This document shows, piece by piece, positions 1-5,517 of a stretch of DNA of 9,387 nt; the first letter of the stretch is position 1, and each line of letters begins with the position of its first letter. This stretch comes from Gemmatimonadota bacterium (lineage in GTDB: Bacteria; Gemmatimonadota; Gemmatimonadetes; Longimicrobiales; Gaopeijiaceae), in NCBI GenBank assembly GCA_003567615.1, contig PWZC01000232.1:1-9387 (forward strand), in the 5' to 3' direction. The notes beneath the pieces were generated by a model that did no database searches, was not told the DNA's origin, and saw only the letters and a program-made list of their open reading frames with translations. Both the position numbers and the translations under genes were made by a program.

Positions 1-34
1 CCTCCCTGGACGACTCCTCCCTGGACGACTCCTC
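1..34. repeat. 15-bp tandem repeat at window edge
   Basis: The unit CCTCCCTGGACGACT occurs twice in perfect tandem (1-15 and 16-30) and is followed by the first four bases of a third copy. It begins at the window edge, so further copies may lie outside. It sits two bases beyond the stop codon of the minus-strand decarboxylase. Read on that strand past the stop, it would encode an Arg-Ser-Arg-Pro-Gly repeat. No function is evident. Confidence 0.8.
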
Positions 35-36
35 AC

Positions 37-1494
37 TCACGAGAGCGCCCGTCCCTCCCGCACCACCTGCTCCAGGGCCGCCTCCACATGCTCCCACCGG
101 CTCCGATGATTCAGGATGCAGAAACGGAGGGAGTAGCGACCATCCAGGCGCGTGGACGACATCATGGCGTGACCGCCCTGGAGCATCCGTTCCTGGAGCT
201 CCCGGTTCAGGGCCTCCAGTTCATCTTCCCTCCGGGGCCCGGCGTCACGCCCTTCCCCATCCAGCGGGCGAAAGCGGAAGCATACGATCCCCAGCGACGC
301 CGGGTGGAGAAGCTCGAGCTCCGGGTGAGCCTCGACCCACGCCCCGGCCCGGGCACCCAGGTCGATGCCCGCCCCGATGGCGTCGGCCAACCGCCGCCGT
401 CCGGCACTCTGCACCGTCAGCCAGATGCCCAGGGCCCGGAAGGCCCGGGTGAGTTGGATTCCCCGATCACCGAAGTTGACCTCCCGATCCTGGAGGTGGG
501 TGTCCTGGAGGTAGGCGGCCGACACCCGGAACACCCGCTCCAGCTCTCCCGGATCCCGGGCCATGAGGCACCCGCACTCGTACGTCTGGAAGAACCACTT
601 GTGGGGATCCAGCGTCACCGTATCGGCGTCTCCGATTCCCGCCAGGGCGACCCTCCCTTCCTCCGTCAGCACCGCGAAGCCGCCGTAGGCCGCATCCACA
701 TGGAGGCGGATCCCCTCGCGGCGGGCCAGAGCGGTCAACTCCGGGAGGGGATCCACCACGCCTGTGCTGGTGGCTCCCCCGTTGGCGCAAATGAGAAGAG
801 GGTGCAGCCCCCTCTCCCGGTCCTGGGCAATGGCGGCGGCCACTGCATCCACCGAGAGCCTCCGGTCGGGCCCGGTGGCGAGCTTCCGCACCCGCTCCGG
901 GGAGAATCCCGCCACCCGGGCCGCCCGCTCCAGCGAGCTGTGGCCCTGCTCCGAGAGGTAGATGACCCCTCCCTCCGGCGCCCCCGCCAGATCCCGGGCC
1001 GCCACCACCGCCAGAAGATTGGCCACCGATCCGCCACTGGTGAGGATTCCGCCGGCCCCCTCCGGCATTCCGAGCCACCCGCGGAACCACTCCAGCACGG
1101 TGAGTTCGATCTGGGACGGACCTGCCGATTCCAGCCAGGTGCCCTGGAAGACGTTGTGCCCCGACACCAGGATGTCCGCCAGCACCGCGGGCCATGCGGG
1201 TCCCGATGGGACGAAGCCCATGAAGCGGGGATGGTCAATTCGGCCCGCCAGGGGAAAAACCTCCCGAACCGCCCAGTCCATGAGCGCCTCCACATCGCCG
1301 CCGTCCTCCGAGGGCGGGCCGTCGAGCCGGGCCTCCGCCGCGGCCCGGGACGCCCCCTGCCACGGACGGTCGGCCTCGAGACCGGCCCACCGGTCGACGA
1401 TATGATCCACCGCACGATACGCCAGGCGACGCATGGTCTCGTGATCGGGGACAAGGGCGTCACCATTGCCGCCGCCTGTACCGGGTCCGCTCAT
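37..1494 (-). CDS. PLP-dependent group II amino-acid decarboxylase (aromatic-L-amino-acid decarboxylase type)
   Basis: A 485-residue protein, the usual length of the DDC/TyDC family, which removes the carboxyl group of aromatic amino acids (DOPA, tryptophan, tyrosine) to give amines in the cytosol. Visible motifs are HPRFMGF (88-94), GGSVAN (154-159), a PLP-stacking His185 in EQGHSS, HVDAAYGG with Asp267 for the pyridine nitrogen, and DPHKWFF with Schiff-base Lys299. Tyr328 lies 29 residues after the lysine, the same spacing as Lys303-Tyr332 of pig DDC. It is therefore expected to be a decarboxylase rather than an aldehyde synthase, where Phe replaces that Tyr. The start at 1494 has GGAG seven bases upstream; the frame stays open to 1566 but the extra residues look unlike the family. 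The gene is divergent from the small gene at 1578. Exact substrate cannot be read; glutamate or another acid is less likely but possible. Confidence 0.93.
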   Translation of the reverse strand: MSGPGTGGGNGDALVPDHETMRRLAYRAVDHIVDRWAGLEADRPWQGASRAAAEARLDGPPSEDGGDVEALMDWAVREVFPLAGRIDHPRFMGFVPSGPAWPAVLADILVSGHNVFQGTWLESAGPSQIELTVLEWFRGWLGMPEGAGGILTSGGSVANLLAVVAARDLAGAPEGGVIYLSEQGHSSLERAARVAGFSPERVRKLATGPDRRLSVDAVAAAIAQDRERGLHPLLICANGGATSTGVVDPLPELTALARREGIRLHVDAAYGGFAVLTEEGRVALAGIGDADTVTLDPHKWFFQTYECGCLMARDPGELERVFRVSAAYLQDTHLQDREVNFGDRGIQLTRAFRALGIWLTVQSAGRRRLADAIGAGIDLGARAGAWVEAHPELELLHPASLGIVCFRFRPLDGEGRDAGPRREDELEALNRELQERMLQGGHAMMSSTRLDGRYSLRFCILNHRSRWEHVEAALEQVVREGRALS

Positions 1495-1497
1495 CCG

Positions 1498-1526
1498 TTG
1501 ACTCCGTGCCGCGCTGCGTCTAAGGT
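1498..1526 (+). promoter_or_regulatory. Candidate sigma-70-type promoter for the gene at 1578
   Basis: TTGACT (1498-1503) and TAAGGT (1521-1526) are separated by exactly 17 bases. The -35 box matches the TTGACA consensus at five of six positions; the -10 box is weak (three of six). A start near 1533 would leave a leader of about 45 bases before the ATG at 1578. The -35 box overlaps the Shine-Dalgarno of the divergent decarboxylase, so the two genes' control signals are packed together. Confidence 0.35.
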
Positions 1527-1577
1527 TTGCTCGCTCACCATCGCTCCCTCCCTCACCCCTCCGCATCGGAGCCCAAA

Positions 1578-1889
1578 ATGGCCAAGGGAGACTCTGGACG
1601 CACGGAATTTCTCGTCATCGATGCCCTGGACCACCCCCACCTGGGGCGCATCCTCCGGGTCAAGCTCCAGGACGGACCGACGCCCTCGGTCCGAAGCCTG
1701 AAGGGTGCCACCCTGAAGGCCCGAAGCCCCCGCGGCGACGAGGGTCGGGTGACGGTGCTGGGATTCTCCCTCACCGGAGGGAAGGTGACCGATGCCCGTT
1801 TCCGCGAAACCGGACGCCTGGACCTGCATGTGGAAGAAGAGAGTGAGCCGCCGGTGAGTCTCCGCTGGACCCTCAGCGGAGGAGCCTGA
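1578..1889 (+). CDS. Small hypothetical protein, 103 residues
   Basis: I do not recognise this family. It is a soluble, charged protein without signal peptide or membrane segment. An N-terminal stretch TEFLVIDALDHPHLGRILRV (residues 9-28) looks like a folded beta-rich start. The motifs LQDGPTPSV and GFSLTGGKVTDARFRETGRLDLHV look conserved rather than random, and the C-terminus (PVSLRWTLSG) could be a final beta strand. ATG 1578 is chosen because GGAG (1568-1571) lies six bases upstream; the frame is open back to 1527 but without a ribosome site. It is divergent from the decarboxylase and overlaps the convergent lipoprotein gene by 17 bases. The size and alternating strands suggest a compact beta domain; no catalytic residues are evident. 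Confidence 0.7.
   Translation: MAKGDSGRTEFLVIDALDHPHLGRILRVKLQDGPTPSVRSLKGATLKARSPRGDEGRVTVLGFSLTGGKVTDARFRETGRLDLHVEEESEPPVSLRWTLSGGA
1860..1881. terminator. Hairpin at convergent gene ends, possible bidirectional terminator
   Basis: CTCCGCTG (1860-1867) and CAGCGGAG (1874-1881) form a perfect 8-bp stem around a 6-base loop. The hairpin covers the overlapping 3' ends of the plus gene ending at 1889 and the minus lipoprotein gene ending at 1873. Neither side is followed by a T tract, so it is not a canonical intrinsic terminator. It could still pause polymerase or protect 3' ends from either direction. Confidence 0.35.
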
Positions 1890-2694
1890 CGCTCCCGTCC
1901 CCGGCGAAAGCCCCCCCGTTGGATCCGCCAGACCGGCCGTCCCCGACGGATCCACCATCCCCTCCGTCCCCGGCTTCCGGGCCTCCTCCATCCCCGGCTT
2001 CTTCCTCTCCGTCGTCCGACGACAAGTAGCCGGGGCCGTCCCGCTCGAAGGTTCTCTGGAAGAAGTCGGTGAGTTCGGCCTCCCATTCGGGATTCTCTTC
2101 GGCGAAGGCGGCCCGCTCATCGTCGAACCGATCGGGCTGCGTCGCCAGGATGAAGGGACGGAGGAAGCCCCGATCCCTGGCGTAGATGAGTTCATCCAGC
2201 GGTCCGTGGGGCTGGGTATCGAAGACGGATCGGCCCAGAAGCCAGACGTCGGCCACGTATTCCAGGATCGCCTCCTCGGTCTCCAGCGCCGAGAGGGTCT
2301 GCTCCCGGACCTCAGGCACCCATTCACCCAGTTCATCCCGCTCCTGCATGAGCCGCAGGTGCGCGTAGATGAGGAAGGGCGTCTGGGCATCTCCTGCCGT
2401 GCGCTCCACGGCGATGTGGGCGGTGTCGCCACGGATGTCCAGCGTCGTCCAGGGATAGGCGGCGTTGACCTGTCGATCGAGGCTTATCAGGAATGAGGGG
2501 TTCCGGTCGATATCTTCCAAGTGGGGGCGCAGGGCGAGGTCCACCGCCTCCATTCGCTCCGGGTCGGTGGCGATTCGCTCCCCCGAGAAGACGATGATCC
2601 CCCGTGGCTGGGGAAATGCGGCACTCCCTCCACAGGCAGTCAGGAGAAGGGTTCCGAGGAAGGCGAGGAGGAGGAACCGGCCCGAAGATTTCAT
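1873..2694 (-). CDS. Putative lipoprotein with acidic Gly-rich C-terminal tail, function unknown
   Basis: A 273-residue protein with a classic lipoprotein signal: Lys2, Arg6, a hydrophobic run (7-19), then lipobox LTAC with Cys21 as the lipidated residue and Gly at +2. It should be anchored to a membrane facing the periplasm. The body (27-222) is a mixed alpha/beta domain I cannot assign. Recognisable segments include FPQPRGIIVFSGER, an aromatic AAYPWTTLDIRGDTAHIAVER strand pair, and a helical region ending EWEAELTDFFQRTF. Residues 226-266 are low complexity, rich in Gly, Asp and Glu, and likely disordered. The frame is open far upstream (to 3381), but Met at 2694 is chosen because it starts exactly at the signal peptide. 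A weak GGG lies eight bases upstream of it. The gene is convergent with the small gene ending at 1889. A periplasmic DUF4837-like role came to mind but is not supported strongly enough to call. Confidence 0.85.
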   Translation of the reverse strand: MKSSGRFLLLAFLGTLLLTACGGSAAFPQPRGIIVFSGERIATDPERMEAVDLALRPHLEDIDRNPSFLISLDRQVNAAYPWTTLDIRGDTAHIAVERTAGDAQTPFLIYAHLRLMQERDELGEWVPEVREQTLSALETEEAILEYVADVWLLGRSVFDTQPHGPLDELIYARDRGFLRPFILATQPDRFDDERAAFAEENPEWEAELTDFFQRTFERDGPGYLSSDDGEEEAGDGGGPEAGDGGDGGSVGDGRSGGSNGGAFAGDGSVRLLR

Positions 2695-2814
2695 CCTTTT
2701 TTCCCAGTCTGTTGTGACGGTCGTCCGGCCCGCCGAAAATGGCGGCGGACCTTGGGGAAGTCCCGGAGGTGTCCGGTCCGGTTCCCGCCGGAATTTATCG
2801 AAAAAAGACGATCC

Positions 2815-2844
2815 TTGCCCAACCGCTGACTCCGGGCCTATTAG
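2815..2844 (+). promoter_or_regulatory. Candidate promoter with AT-rich upstream element for the gene at 2890
   Basis: TTGCCC (2815-2820) and TATTAG (2839-2844) are 18 bases apart. Directly upstream, 2791-2808 is a strikingly A/T-rich stretch for this DNA (GAATTTATCGAAAAAAGA) and resembles an UP element. The expected start near 2851 gives a leader of about 40 bases. Both boxes are imperfect, so this is a suggestion based on position, spacing and base composition. Confidence 0.35.
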
Positions 2845-2889
2845 AAGAGTTGGCAAGGCACATTGTTTTATCAGGGGGAAATGCGGAAC

Positions 2890-3504
2890 ATGGACATCAT
2901 CACCCACCTCAACGGCAGCTCCGCGGGAATCGCTTCCGCGGCTGACGAAGGCCCTCCCCAGGGGCCCGATGCCTGGGGTGCGGATGTGGCGCGCTCCGTC
3001 TGGGAGAGCTTCTCCGATGCTCTGGACGAACCCAGTTTCCACGCACTCCTTGCCCGCCTGGGCGTTCCTTCGGTGGAAGGCATTCCCGAAAGCCGGGTCG
3101 CCGAGGAATACCTCATCTTCCTCCTCTGGACGCACACCCGGGCAGTCCAACTGGCCTTTGCCGGCCGAGCGGCGCCGGAGGTCATGAACCGCACGCTGGA
3201 CGCCCTCCACCGAGCCGTGTACAGCGATCTCAGGGAACAGGGAACACCGGCGGCCGAGATTCCCCTCCTGGAACAGCGCCTGGCGGCCCGGTACGTGGAG
3301 TATGGATTGGCGGCCCGCAAGTCGGATCGGGAAGTGGGACGCCTGGCCGCATCGTGTCTCGGTGACACCTGGGAGATCCATTCCGAAGAGGCCATTCGGG
3401 AGTTGACCGCCCGTGCCGTGGCGCTGGCCACACCCATCAAGGATTACCTCCAGGACCTTCTGGAGAGTACCCCACGGGCTATGCGCAACCCGGAAGCCCC
3501 CTAG
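2890..3504 (+). CDS. Hypothetical helical cytosolic protein, 204 residues
   Basis: I do not recognise the family. The protein has no signal peptide or long hydrophobic segment. Apart from a Gly/Ser/Pro-rich first 30 residues it is predicted to be mostly amphipathic helices, with segments such as RVAEEYLIFLLWTHTRAVQL and PAAEIPLLEQRLAARYVEYG. The codon pattern, with G/C in third positions across the whole length, supports real coding on this strand. Two Cys-free halves and one Cys (SCLGDTWEIH region) give no metal or redox motif. Start choice is uncertain: ATG 2890 has AGGGGG 11 bases upstream, ATG 2881 has it too close (2 bases), and TTG 2863 would begin MFYQGE. It stands alone on its strand between two minus-strand genes, with its own candidate promoter. 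The all-helical fold might be a regulatory or adaptor domain, but that is a guess. Confidence 0.75.
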   Translation: MDIITHLNGSSAGIASAADEGPPQGPDAWGADVARSVWESFSDALDEPSFHALLARLGVPSVEGIPESRVAEEYLIFLLWTHTRAVQLAFAGRAAPEVMNRTLDALHRAVYSDLREQGTPAAEIPLLEQRLAARYVEYGLAARKSDREVGRLAASCLGDTWEIHSEEAIRELTARAVALATPIKDYLQDLLESTPRAMRNPEAP

Positions 3505-3512
3505 GCCTCCGG

Positions 3513-3594
3513 TCCATCGGGCCGAGCCTTTTCCGACCCAGCGGGCCGAGCCTACTCCGTTCCATCGGGCCGAGCCTCTTCCGGTCCAGCGAGG
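3513..3594. repeat. 24-bp tandem repeat, three copies plus a degenerate fourth
   Basis: Units lie at 3513-3536, 3537-3560 and 3561-3584, with a decayed fourth from 3585. Each has the core CGGGCCGAGCCT, preceded by CCAT or CCAG and followed a base or two later by TTCCG or CTCCG. The array fills the gap between two convergent genes and runs into the last codons of the minus-strand AhpD-like gene, whose TAG stop (3552-3554) lies within the second unit. The copies are directly adjacent with no unique spacers, so this is a minisatellite and not a CRISPR. Confidence 0.85.
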
Positions 3595-3944
3595 TCTGCC
3601 TGAGCCGTCTCCAACTCATCCAGGAGATCCACGGCCCGTCTCAGGTGGGGGATCACGATGGATCCACCCACCACCAGCCCCACCGAGAACGTCTCGAACA
3701 GTTCGTCCCGGCCGATCCCCTCTTCCCGGCAGCGGATGAGGTGGTAGCGGATGCAGTCGTCGCAGCGGAGTACCAGGGAAGCCACCAGTCCCAGGAGTTC
3801 CTTCGTGCGCGACGGTAGCGCTCCATCCCGATAGGTGCGCTCGTCCAGGGCGAAGAAGCGCCGGATCTCCAGATTCTCCTCCTCCAGGATCCGGGCATTC
3901 ATCCGCTCCCGGAACTCCCGGAACTCCCTCAGGGTGTCGCCCAC
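3552..3944 (-). CDS. Carboxymuconolactone decarboxylase / AhpD-like thiol protein
   Basis: A 130-residue single-domain protein of the CMD/AhpD superfamily of cytosolic, helical thiol proteins active in peroxide or disulfide chemistry. The AhpD core CxxCxxxH is present as RCDDCIRYH with Cys61, Cys64 and His68. Glu49 in RTKEL lies 12 residues before the first Cys, the same spacing as Glu118-Cys130 of Mycobacterium AhpD. The full Glu-Cys-Cys-His relay is thus kept, which argues for redox activity rather than gamma-carboxymuconolactone decarboxylation. The helix FSVGLVVGGSIVIPHLRRA (86-104) matches the family's C-terminal part. The start is GTG 3944, set by AGGAGG eight bases upstream; those bases overlap the TAG of the preceding gene, so the two are translationally linked. 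The last dozen residues (GPEEARPDGTE) are encoded by a tandem repeat and look like a variable tail. The physiological partner is unknown. Confidence 0.9.
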   Translation of the reverse strand: MGDTLREFREFRERMNARILEEENLEIRRFFALDERTYRDGALPSRTKELLGLVASLVLRCDDCIRYHLIRCREEGIGRDELFETFSVGLVVGGSIVIPHLRRAVDLLDELETAQADLAGPEEARPDGTE

Positions 3945-3952
3945 CGGCCGAC

Positions 3953-3958
3953 CCTCCT
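3953..3958 (-). promoter_or_regulatory. Shine-Dalgarno AGGAGG overlapping the upstream stop codon
   Basis: On the minus strand the MIP18 gene's TAG stop (3959-3957) supplies the first two bases of AGGAGG, and the GTG start at 3944 follows after eight bases. This fixes the unusual GTG start. It suggests the terminating ribosome hands over directly to the AhpD-like gene. Confidence 0.85.
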
Positions 3959-4256
3959 AGAGCCCCAGGGACGAACGGATCAGCGGGCTGATGCGCTCGG
4001 GGGTCCAGGGCGGGTCGAAGGTGAGCTGCACCTTGGCCGATTCCACTCCGTCCACTCCCCGGATGGCGTCCTCGGCCATGTGCACGATCTGCTCGGCTAC
4101 GGGGCACATGGGGCTTGTCAGGGAGATCCGGGCGTGGACATGGGTGTCCTGGACTTCCACATCGTAGACCAGGCCCAGGACCACCAGATTCAGATTCAGC
4201 TCGGGGTCCTTCACCGTCTTGAGGGCGTCCATTACGTCCTTCTCGGTGGCCGGCAT
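3957..4256 (-). CDS. MIP18 / SufT-like (DUF59) iron-sulfur cluster assembly protein
   Basis: A 99-residue protein of the MIP18 family, small cytosolic proteins that help mature Fe-S proteins (SufT branch) or serve phenylacetyl-CoA epoxidase (PaaD branch). Family landmarks are all visible: DPEL (17-20) with the following LGLVYDV (27-33), the conserved cysteine in LTSPMCPVA (Cys51), and the C-terminal FDPPWTPERIS (80-90) ending in SLGL. The start ATG 4256 is fixed by AAGGAG (4264-4269) seven bases upstream, although the frame is open to 4397. The gene is close-packed with the AhpD-like gene downstream (12 bases between stop and GTG). No phenylacetate genes are nearby, so the general Fe-S role is more likely than PaaD. 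An Asn-Leu-Val-Val stretch replaces the more usual Asp before the Gly-Leu, a modest deviation. Confidence 0.92.
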   Translation of the reverse strand: MPATEKDVMDALKTVKDPELNLNLVVLGLVYDVEVQDTHVHARISLTSPMCPVAEQIVHMAEDAIRGVDGVESAKVQLTFDPPWTPERISPLIRSSLGL

Positions 4257-4397
4257 CGACTCTCTCCTTGCGGGTCTGCTTTCGGGGGCTCGGCGTGAGC
4301 GGGTGCCGGAGGTGGACACCGGAGCCCGGCTCGACGTTCCCAACCATACCCGTTCCACCCGTTCCCGACCACTCTCCCGCGTCACGGGTGGGCTCAT

Positions 4398-4433
4398 TAC
4401 ATTGCGCTTTCACCGTACATTGCGCCCTCACCG
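4398..4433. repeat. 18-bp tandem direct repeat in divergent promoter region
   Basis: TACATTGCGCTTTCACCG (4398-4415) is followed immediately by TACATTGCGCCCTCACCG (4416-4433), identical at 16 of 18 positions. The pair sits between the MIP18 start (4256) and the divergent TTG-start gene (4452), ending eight bases before the Shine-Dalgarno AGGAG. TACATT in each copy resembles a -10 box. It could be a two-site operator, a duplicated promoter element, or a neutral duplication. Confidence 0.7.
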
Positions 4434-4440
4434 GCTGACC

Positions 4441-4445
4441 AGGAG
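4441..4445 (+). promoter_or_regulatory. Shine-Dalgarno AGGAG defining a TTG start
   Basis: AGGAG is followed after six bases by TTG (4452). The resulting protein begins with a hydrophobic export segment, so the rare start codon is well supported. No ATG in this frame lies between the ribosome site and the export segment. Confidence 0.75.
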
Positions 4446-4451
4446 CGCACC

Positions 4452-5477
4452 TTGCCCCACCCCTTCGCCCTTGCGGGCCTCGCCCCCTGGATTCTCTTCT
4501 CGGGGCTTCTGGCTTTCACCTCCCTGGTTCCCCATCCCCCTTCCCCCCTCCACCTCGACGCGGGAGCTCACCCGGCCGACGCGGAACCTCCCCCGGCATG
4601 GGAACCTCCCCCGGCATGGGGTCGGGACGTCCCGGATCCGGAACCCACTGCCGTCGTGCTGCGGGTGATGGGGACGTCGGATGAGCCCGGCCATCGGGTC
4701 GGTGCCTTCCTCATCCCGGGTGACGCGGTGGCGGCCGCCGAGACGGAGCGAGTCCTCCTCCTGACGCGGACGGGGGAATTGGTTCAGGTGGAAGGCGGGG
4801 AGTCGGTGGAGGTCACCGACGAGGGGACGGCCGAGACCGATCCGCTCTTCCGACTTCTCAGGGCCCTTCTGCGGGAGGCCCTATCGCTGTCCGACCCGTC
4901 ATCGGGAACTCCGCCGGCGATCCCACCCGAGGCCCATGAGGAGGGGCCCGAACCCACCCTCCCCGTCCGCCCCGTCCGCCCCGTCGGTGAGCGTCTGGTG
5001 CGCTCCCTGACTCCGCGGATGGAGTGGCAGGCCGAGGAAGAGGCCATGGCGTACCGCATCCACCTGTGGGAGGTGGACGGTTCGATGATTTCGATGGAGG
5101 CGGGGGCCGCGACCGCCTGGACCCTTCCTCCCGAAGTGGCGCTGAGCCCGGGCTCCCGCTACGAGTGGGCCGTGGAGCCTCGCCCTGGAGATCGGATCGG
5201 CCCTCGTGCCGCCTTCCAGGTGGCCTCCCGGGAGATCCTGGACGAGCTCGCCCGGGAACTCGGTGGGCTGAGACAGCGAGGGCTGGATCCCGAGGGCGAT
5301 GGGCGCCTCGCCGCCGCTGCCATCTTCCGCTCCATGGGGTTCCCCTACGACGCCCTCGATTTCCTGGTGGCGCTGGAGGCGTCAGGCGATCCCTGGGCAC
5401 CTGAGGTTCAGGACTTCCACCGAAGACTTGTGGAGGAGCTGACCTCCTCCGACACTCAGGGGGCATTCTTCCCCTGA
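4452..5477 (+). CDS. Exported protein with FecR-like and DUF928/Fn3-like modules, TTG start
   Basis: A 341-residue protein. Residues 6-26 (ALAGLAPWILFSGLLAFTSL) form a hydrophobic export signal or anchor without a basic N-region. A Pro-rich linker carries a perfect duplication EPPPAW-EPPPAW (45-56). Residues 66-120 resemble the strand pattern of FecR-like periplasmic domains (VGAFLIPGDAV, ERVLLLTRTGELVQVEGGE). A second Pro-rich linker with PVRPVRPVG (171-179) precedes a beta-sandwich-like module (186-258). That module (LTPRMEWQ, AYRIHLWEVDG, TLPPEVALSPGSRYEWAVEP) resembles Fn3-like domains of DUF928 proteins. The C-terminus (260-331) is helical. The function is not known; in related settings such proteins accompany ECF sigma factors, but none is present here. 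It lies 40 bases before phosphofructokinase on the same strand and may share a transcript. A CAGGGG/CCCCTG hairpin (5457-5476) covers its stop codon. Family assignment is tentative. Confidence 0.8.
   Translation: MPHPFALAGLAPWILFSGLLAFTSLVPHPPSPLHLDAGAHPADAEPPPAWEPPPAWGRDVPDPEPTAVVLRVMGTSDEPGHRVGAFLIPGDAVAAAETERVLLLTRTGELVQVEGGESVEVTDEGTAETDPLFRLLRALLREALSLSDPSSGTPPAIPPEAHEEGPEPTLPVRPVRPVGERLVRSLTPRMEWQAEEEAMAYRIHLWEVDGSMISMEAGAATAWTLPPEVALSPGSRYEWAVEPRPGDRIGPRAAFQVASREILDELARELGGLRQRGLDPEGDGRLAAAAIFRSMGFPYDALDFLVALEASGDPWAPEVQDFHRRLVEELTSSDTQGAFFP
4583..4618 (+). repeat. Perfect 18-bp in-frame tandem duplication
   Basis: GGAACCTCCCCCGGCATG occurs twice back to back (4583-4600 and 4601-4618), encoding EPPPAW twice in the linker after the export signal. 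The absence of any mismatch, even at third positions, points to a recent duplication. Confidence 0.9.
4962..4987 (+). repeat. 9-bp in-frame tandem repeat (Pro-Val-Arg linker)
   Basis: CCCGTCCGC occurs at 4962-4970 and 4971-4979, with a partial third copy CCCGTCGG (4980-4987). It encodes the PVRPVRPVG linker between the FecR-like and Fn3-like parts of the exported protein. Confidence 0.8.
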
Positions 5478-5517
5478 TCCGATCCCAAACCCCTGCCCCG
5501 AATGGCCGAGGCGCGCG

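Noticed and set aside
88..1701. Long plus-strand open frame opposite the decarboxylase (537 codons)
   Set aside because: It is antisense to a protein with all PLP-decarboxylase motifs, its translation is Pro/Arg/Gly-rich without domain signs, and long spurious frames are expected in GC-rich DNA.
2695..3381. N-terminal extension of the lipoprotein frame
   Set aside because: The extension is antisense to the plus-strand gene at 2890-3504 and would bury the lipoprotein signal inside the protein.
3513..3594. CRISPR array
   Set aside because: Units are directly adjacent without unique spacers, and no cas gene is nearby.
4257..4397. Upstream extension of the MIP18 gene to an ATG at 4397
   Set aside because: The Shine-Dalgarno AAGGAG sits directly before ATG 4256, and MIP18 proteins start near that point; the extension is Arg/Ser-rich and unlike the family.
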